Assembly: GCF_018555685.1 (NCBI RefSeq) | Contig: NZ_JAFLWW010000013.1 | Coordinates: 1-64,000, forward strand | Source: Aminobacter anthyllidis | Lineage (GTDB): Bacteria; Pseudomonadota; Alphaproteobacteria; Rhizobiales; Rhizobiaceae | DNA length: 64,000 bases | Direction: 5' to 3' | In this document: piece after piece, positions 62,826 through 64,000 of the stretch | How positions within the stretch are numbered: position 1 is the first letter of the stretch | How the letters are laid out: each line of letters begins with the position of its first letter | Made by a program: the position numbers and the translations under genes | Notes under the pieces: model-generated | The model's database searches: none | What the model saw: the letters and a program-made list of their open reading frames with translations, nothing else | What the model was told of the DNA's origin: nothing

Positions 62826-63850
62826 GCGCACTGTTCCTTGCCATAGAGCGCGTCGATCAGGCTGGCGCGGCTGAGCGTGCCGACGAGCGCGCCGCCGTCG
62901 TCGATCACGTCGACCGGGCGCTCCGATGACAGTACCTGTCGGGCGACGGTGGCCAGCAGCGCCTGTGCATGTACCGCTGCGGCGTCGGGGGCGCGCGAGG
63001 ATGCGGGCGCCATGACTGATCGCACCGACAGCAGCCGGTCGTGGGAAACGTTGCGGGTGAATTCGGCGACATAAGGGGTGGCCGGGCAGGTGACCAGTTC
63101 TTCGGCGGTGCCGAGCTGTTCGACGACGCCGTCCTTCATGATGGCGATGCGGTCGGCGACGCGGATCGCCTCGTCGAAGTCGTGGGTGATGAAGACGATC
63201 GTCTTGTTGAGCACCTGCTGCAGGCGCAGGAACTCGTCCTGCATCTCGCGGCGGATCAGCGGGTCGAGCGCCGAGAACGGCTCGTCGAGGAACCAGACGT
63301 CGGGGCCGACGGCGAGCGAGCGGGCGATGCCGACGCGCTGCTGCTGGCCGCCGGAGAGCTCGCGCGGATAGTAGCCCTCGCGGCCCTTGAGACCGACGAG
63401 CTCGATCACTTCGCGGGCGCGCGCCTCGCGCTTCTGGCGGTCGGTGCCGCGAACCTGGAGCGGGAAGGCGACATTGTCGAGCACCGTGCGGTGCGGCAGC
63501 AAGGCGAAGTGCTGGAACACCATGCCCATCTTGTGGCGCCTGAGGTCGATCAGCTCGCGCTCGGTAGCCGCGAGGATGTCGCGGCCTTCGAACATGACCT
63601 CGCCCGATGTCGGTTCGATCAACCTTGCCAGGCAACGCAACAGCGTCGACTTGCCGGAGCCGGAGAGCCCCATGACGACGAGGATCTCGCCCGGCATGAC
63701 CTCAAACGAGACGTCTCGGACAGCCGGAATATAGCCTTCGGCGCGGATGGTTTCGATGGAGGGCGAACCGCCCTGGCGTTTGAGGAAACCGGCCGGATCG
63801 GAACCGTAGAGCTTCCAAAGGTTGCGGCATGCGATTTTGGGTTCGGACAT
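62822..63850 (-). CDS. ProV-like ABC transporter ATP-binding protein (flanking copy)
   Basis: A 342-residue ATPase: Walker A GLSGSGKSTLLR, signature ELSGGQQQRVGIARSL, Walker B VWFLDEPFSALD, H-loop VFITHD and a C-terminal CBS-like region (VIDDGGALVGTLSRASLI). N-terminal CRNLWKLYGSDPAGFLKRQG parallels CKNVWKVYGSRPEAYSGLVR of the island copy at 40630. It is second in the minus-strand operon, after the binding protein at the window end. Confidence 0.93.
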   Translation of the reverse strand: MSEPKIACRNLWKLYGSDPAGFLKRQGGSPSIETIRAEGYIPAVRDVSFEVMPGEILVVMGLSGSGKSTLLRCLARLIEPTSGEVMFEGRDILAATERELIDLRRHKMGMVFQHFALLPHRTVLDNVAFPLQVRGTDRQKREARAREVIELVGLKGREGYYPRELSGGQQQRVGIARSLAVGPDVWFLDEPFSALDPLIRREMQDEFLRLQQVLNKTIVFITHDFDEAIRVADRIAIMKDGVVEQLGTAEELVTCPATPYVAEFTRNVSHDRLLSVRSVMAPASSRAPDAAAVHAQALLATVARQVLSSERPVDVIDDGGALVGTLSRASLIDALYGKEQCA

Positions 63851-63949
63851 GTCTGCCTCTCGCCAAGGGGGCCGATGGGTAAGCGCGGCAAGGTGGCGCC
63901 CGCATGAGCGGGCGTCACGGTGCCATGACAGGACGTATGGATGGAGCGG

Positions 63950-64000
63950 TTAGCTGGCGGAACCGAGCCAGGTCTTCCAGCGCCCTTCATTGTCGGCCAG
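63950..64000 (-). CDS. ProX-like substrate-binding protein, C-terminal end (runs off window)
   Basis: The last 16 residues, LADNEGRWKTWLGSAS, match the end of the island ProX proteins (SNEGRWKGWISDAEK). It is the first gene of the flanking transporter operon; the rest lies beyond the window. Confidence 0.7.
   Translation of the reverse strand: MADNEGRWKTWLGSAS

Noticed and set aside
61605-62846. Long plus-strand frame opposite the permease
   Set aside because: Aspartate/glutamate/arginine-rich antisense translation of a GC-rich gene; no ribosome site or family.
62826-63635. Upstream extension of the flanking permease frame
   Set aside because: This part overlaps the ATPase gene in another frame and has arginine-rich nonsense composition; the ATGA overlap start at 62825 is normal for this operon.

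Overview
The window looks like a chromosomal segment of an alphaproteobacterium of the order Hyphomicrobiales (a Mesorhizobium- or other Phyllobacteriaceae-like organism). This is inferred from the style of the genes, the IS66-type elements, the choline/betaine-type ABC transporters and the high GC of the right flank; no species can be named from sequence alone. Most of the window is one genomic island of about 59.4 kb inserted at the 3' end of an initiator tRNA-Met gene (51-127). The last 14 bases of the tRNA (114-127) recur exactly at 59483-59496, followed by what looks like the original tRNA terminator. A large serine recombinase gene (84-1781, minus strand) sits against the tRNA, as the integrase of such an element should. 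No relaxase or conjugation genes are visible. Just beyond the right repeat lies a decayed fragment of a second, related recombinase (59641-59785), so the site has been used more than once.

Layout. (a) 0.1-3.6 kb: recombinase, its small partner gene, an exported or anchored protein, a ribbon-helix-helix protein and a frameshifted XRE gene. (b) 4.1-14 kb: the most unusual part. A tightly overlapping plus-strand operon encodes an acyl-carrier-protein-like protein, an XRE regulator, an ImmA/IrrE-type metallopeptidase, a thymidylate-synthase-like protein, a protein with the helical domain of 5-hydroxymethyl-dU DNA kinases / thymine pyrophosphorylases, and a MazG-type pyrophosphohydrolase with its own C-terminal domain. 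It converges on a minus-strand operon of a membrane patatin with a probable GAF-like C-terminus, a small basic protein, a membrane-anchored dCTP-deaminase-fold protein and a holo-ACP synthase; the two operons overlap at their 3' ends. Next to them is a DNA methyltransferase with a probable nuclease tail. I read this as a candidate nucleotide-modification or defence system not known to me as a described unit. (c) 14-22 kb: small membrane-protein fragments, one partial and one near-complete IS66 element in tandem, and decayed defence genes. (d) 21.8-59.1 kb: a catabolic cargo. It holds a YeiH-type exporter, RidA, an aspartase/fumarase-family lyase, a two-component FMN monooxygenase whose reductase is fused to a LysR effector domain, a quinone reductase, a formaldehyde-activating enzyme, RibB-type riboflavin synthesis, a flavin monooxygenase, a GbdR-like GlxA/AraC regulator, SMR-TetR, a LuxR-type regulator, a ProX-ProV-ProW-like transporter, SnoaL and SnoaL-DmdA-like demethylase, aldehyde dehydrogenase, a cytoplasmic molybdenum S/N-oxide reductase, LysR, two M20 peptidases, a DUF1028 protein, a MetF-like reductase, a TorF-like porin and a second ProX. 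(e) 59.5-64 kb: right junction, then GC-rich DNA with an outer-membrane barrel gene and a second ProX/ProW/ProV-like transporter on the minus strand.

How it may work together (inference). The cargo fits uptake of a methylated onium or N-methyl compound through a dedicated porin and ABC transporter, tetrahydrofolate-linked demethylation by the DmdA-like enzyme with MetF handling the one-carbon unit, oxidation by flavin enzymes and aldehyde dehydrogenase, and Gfa handling released formaldehyde. Three transporter/porin genes share a GCCCT-nn-AGGGC palindrome upstream, a likely common operator. The substrate is not determined by the sequence.
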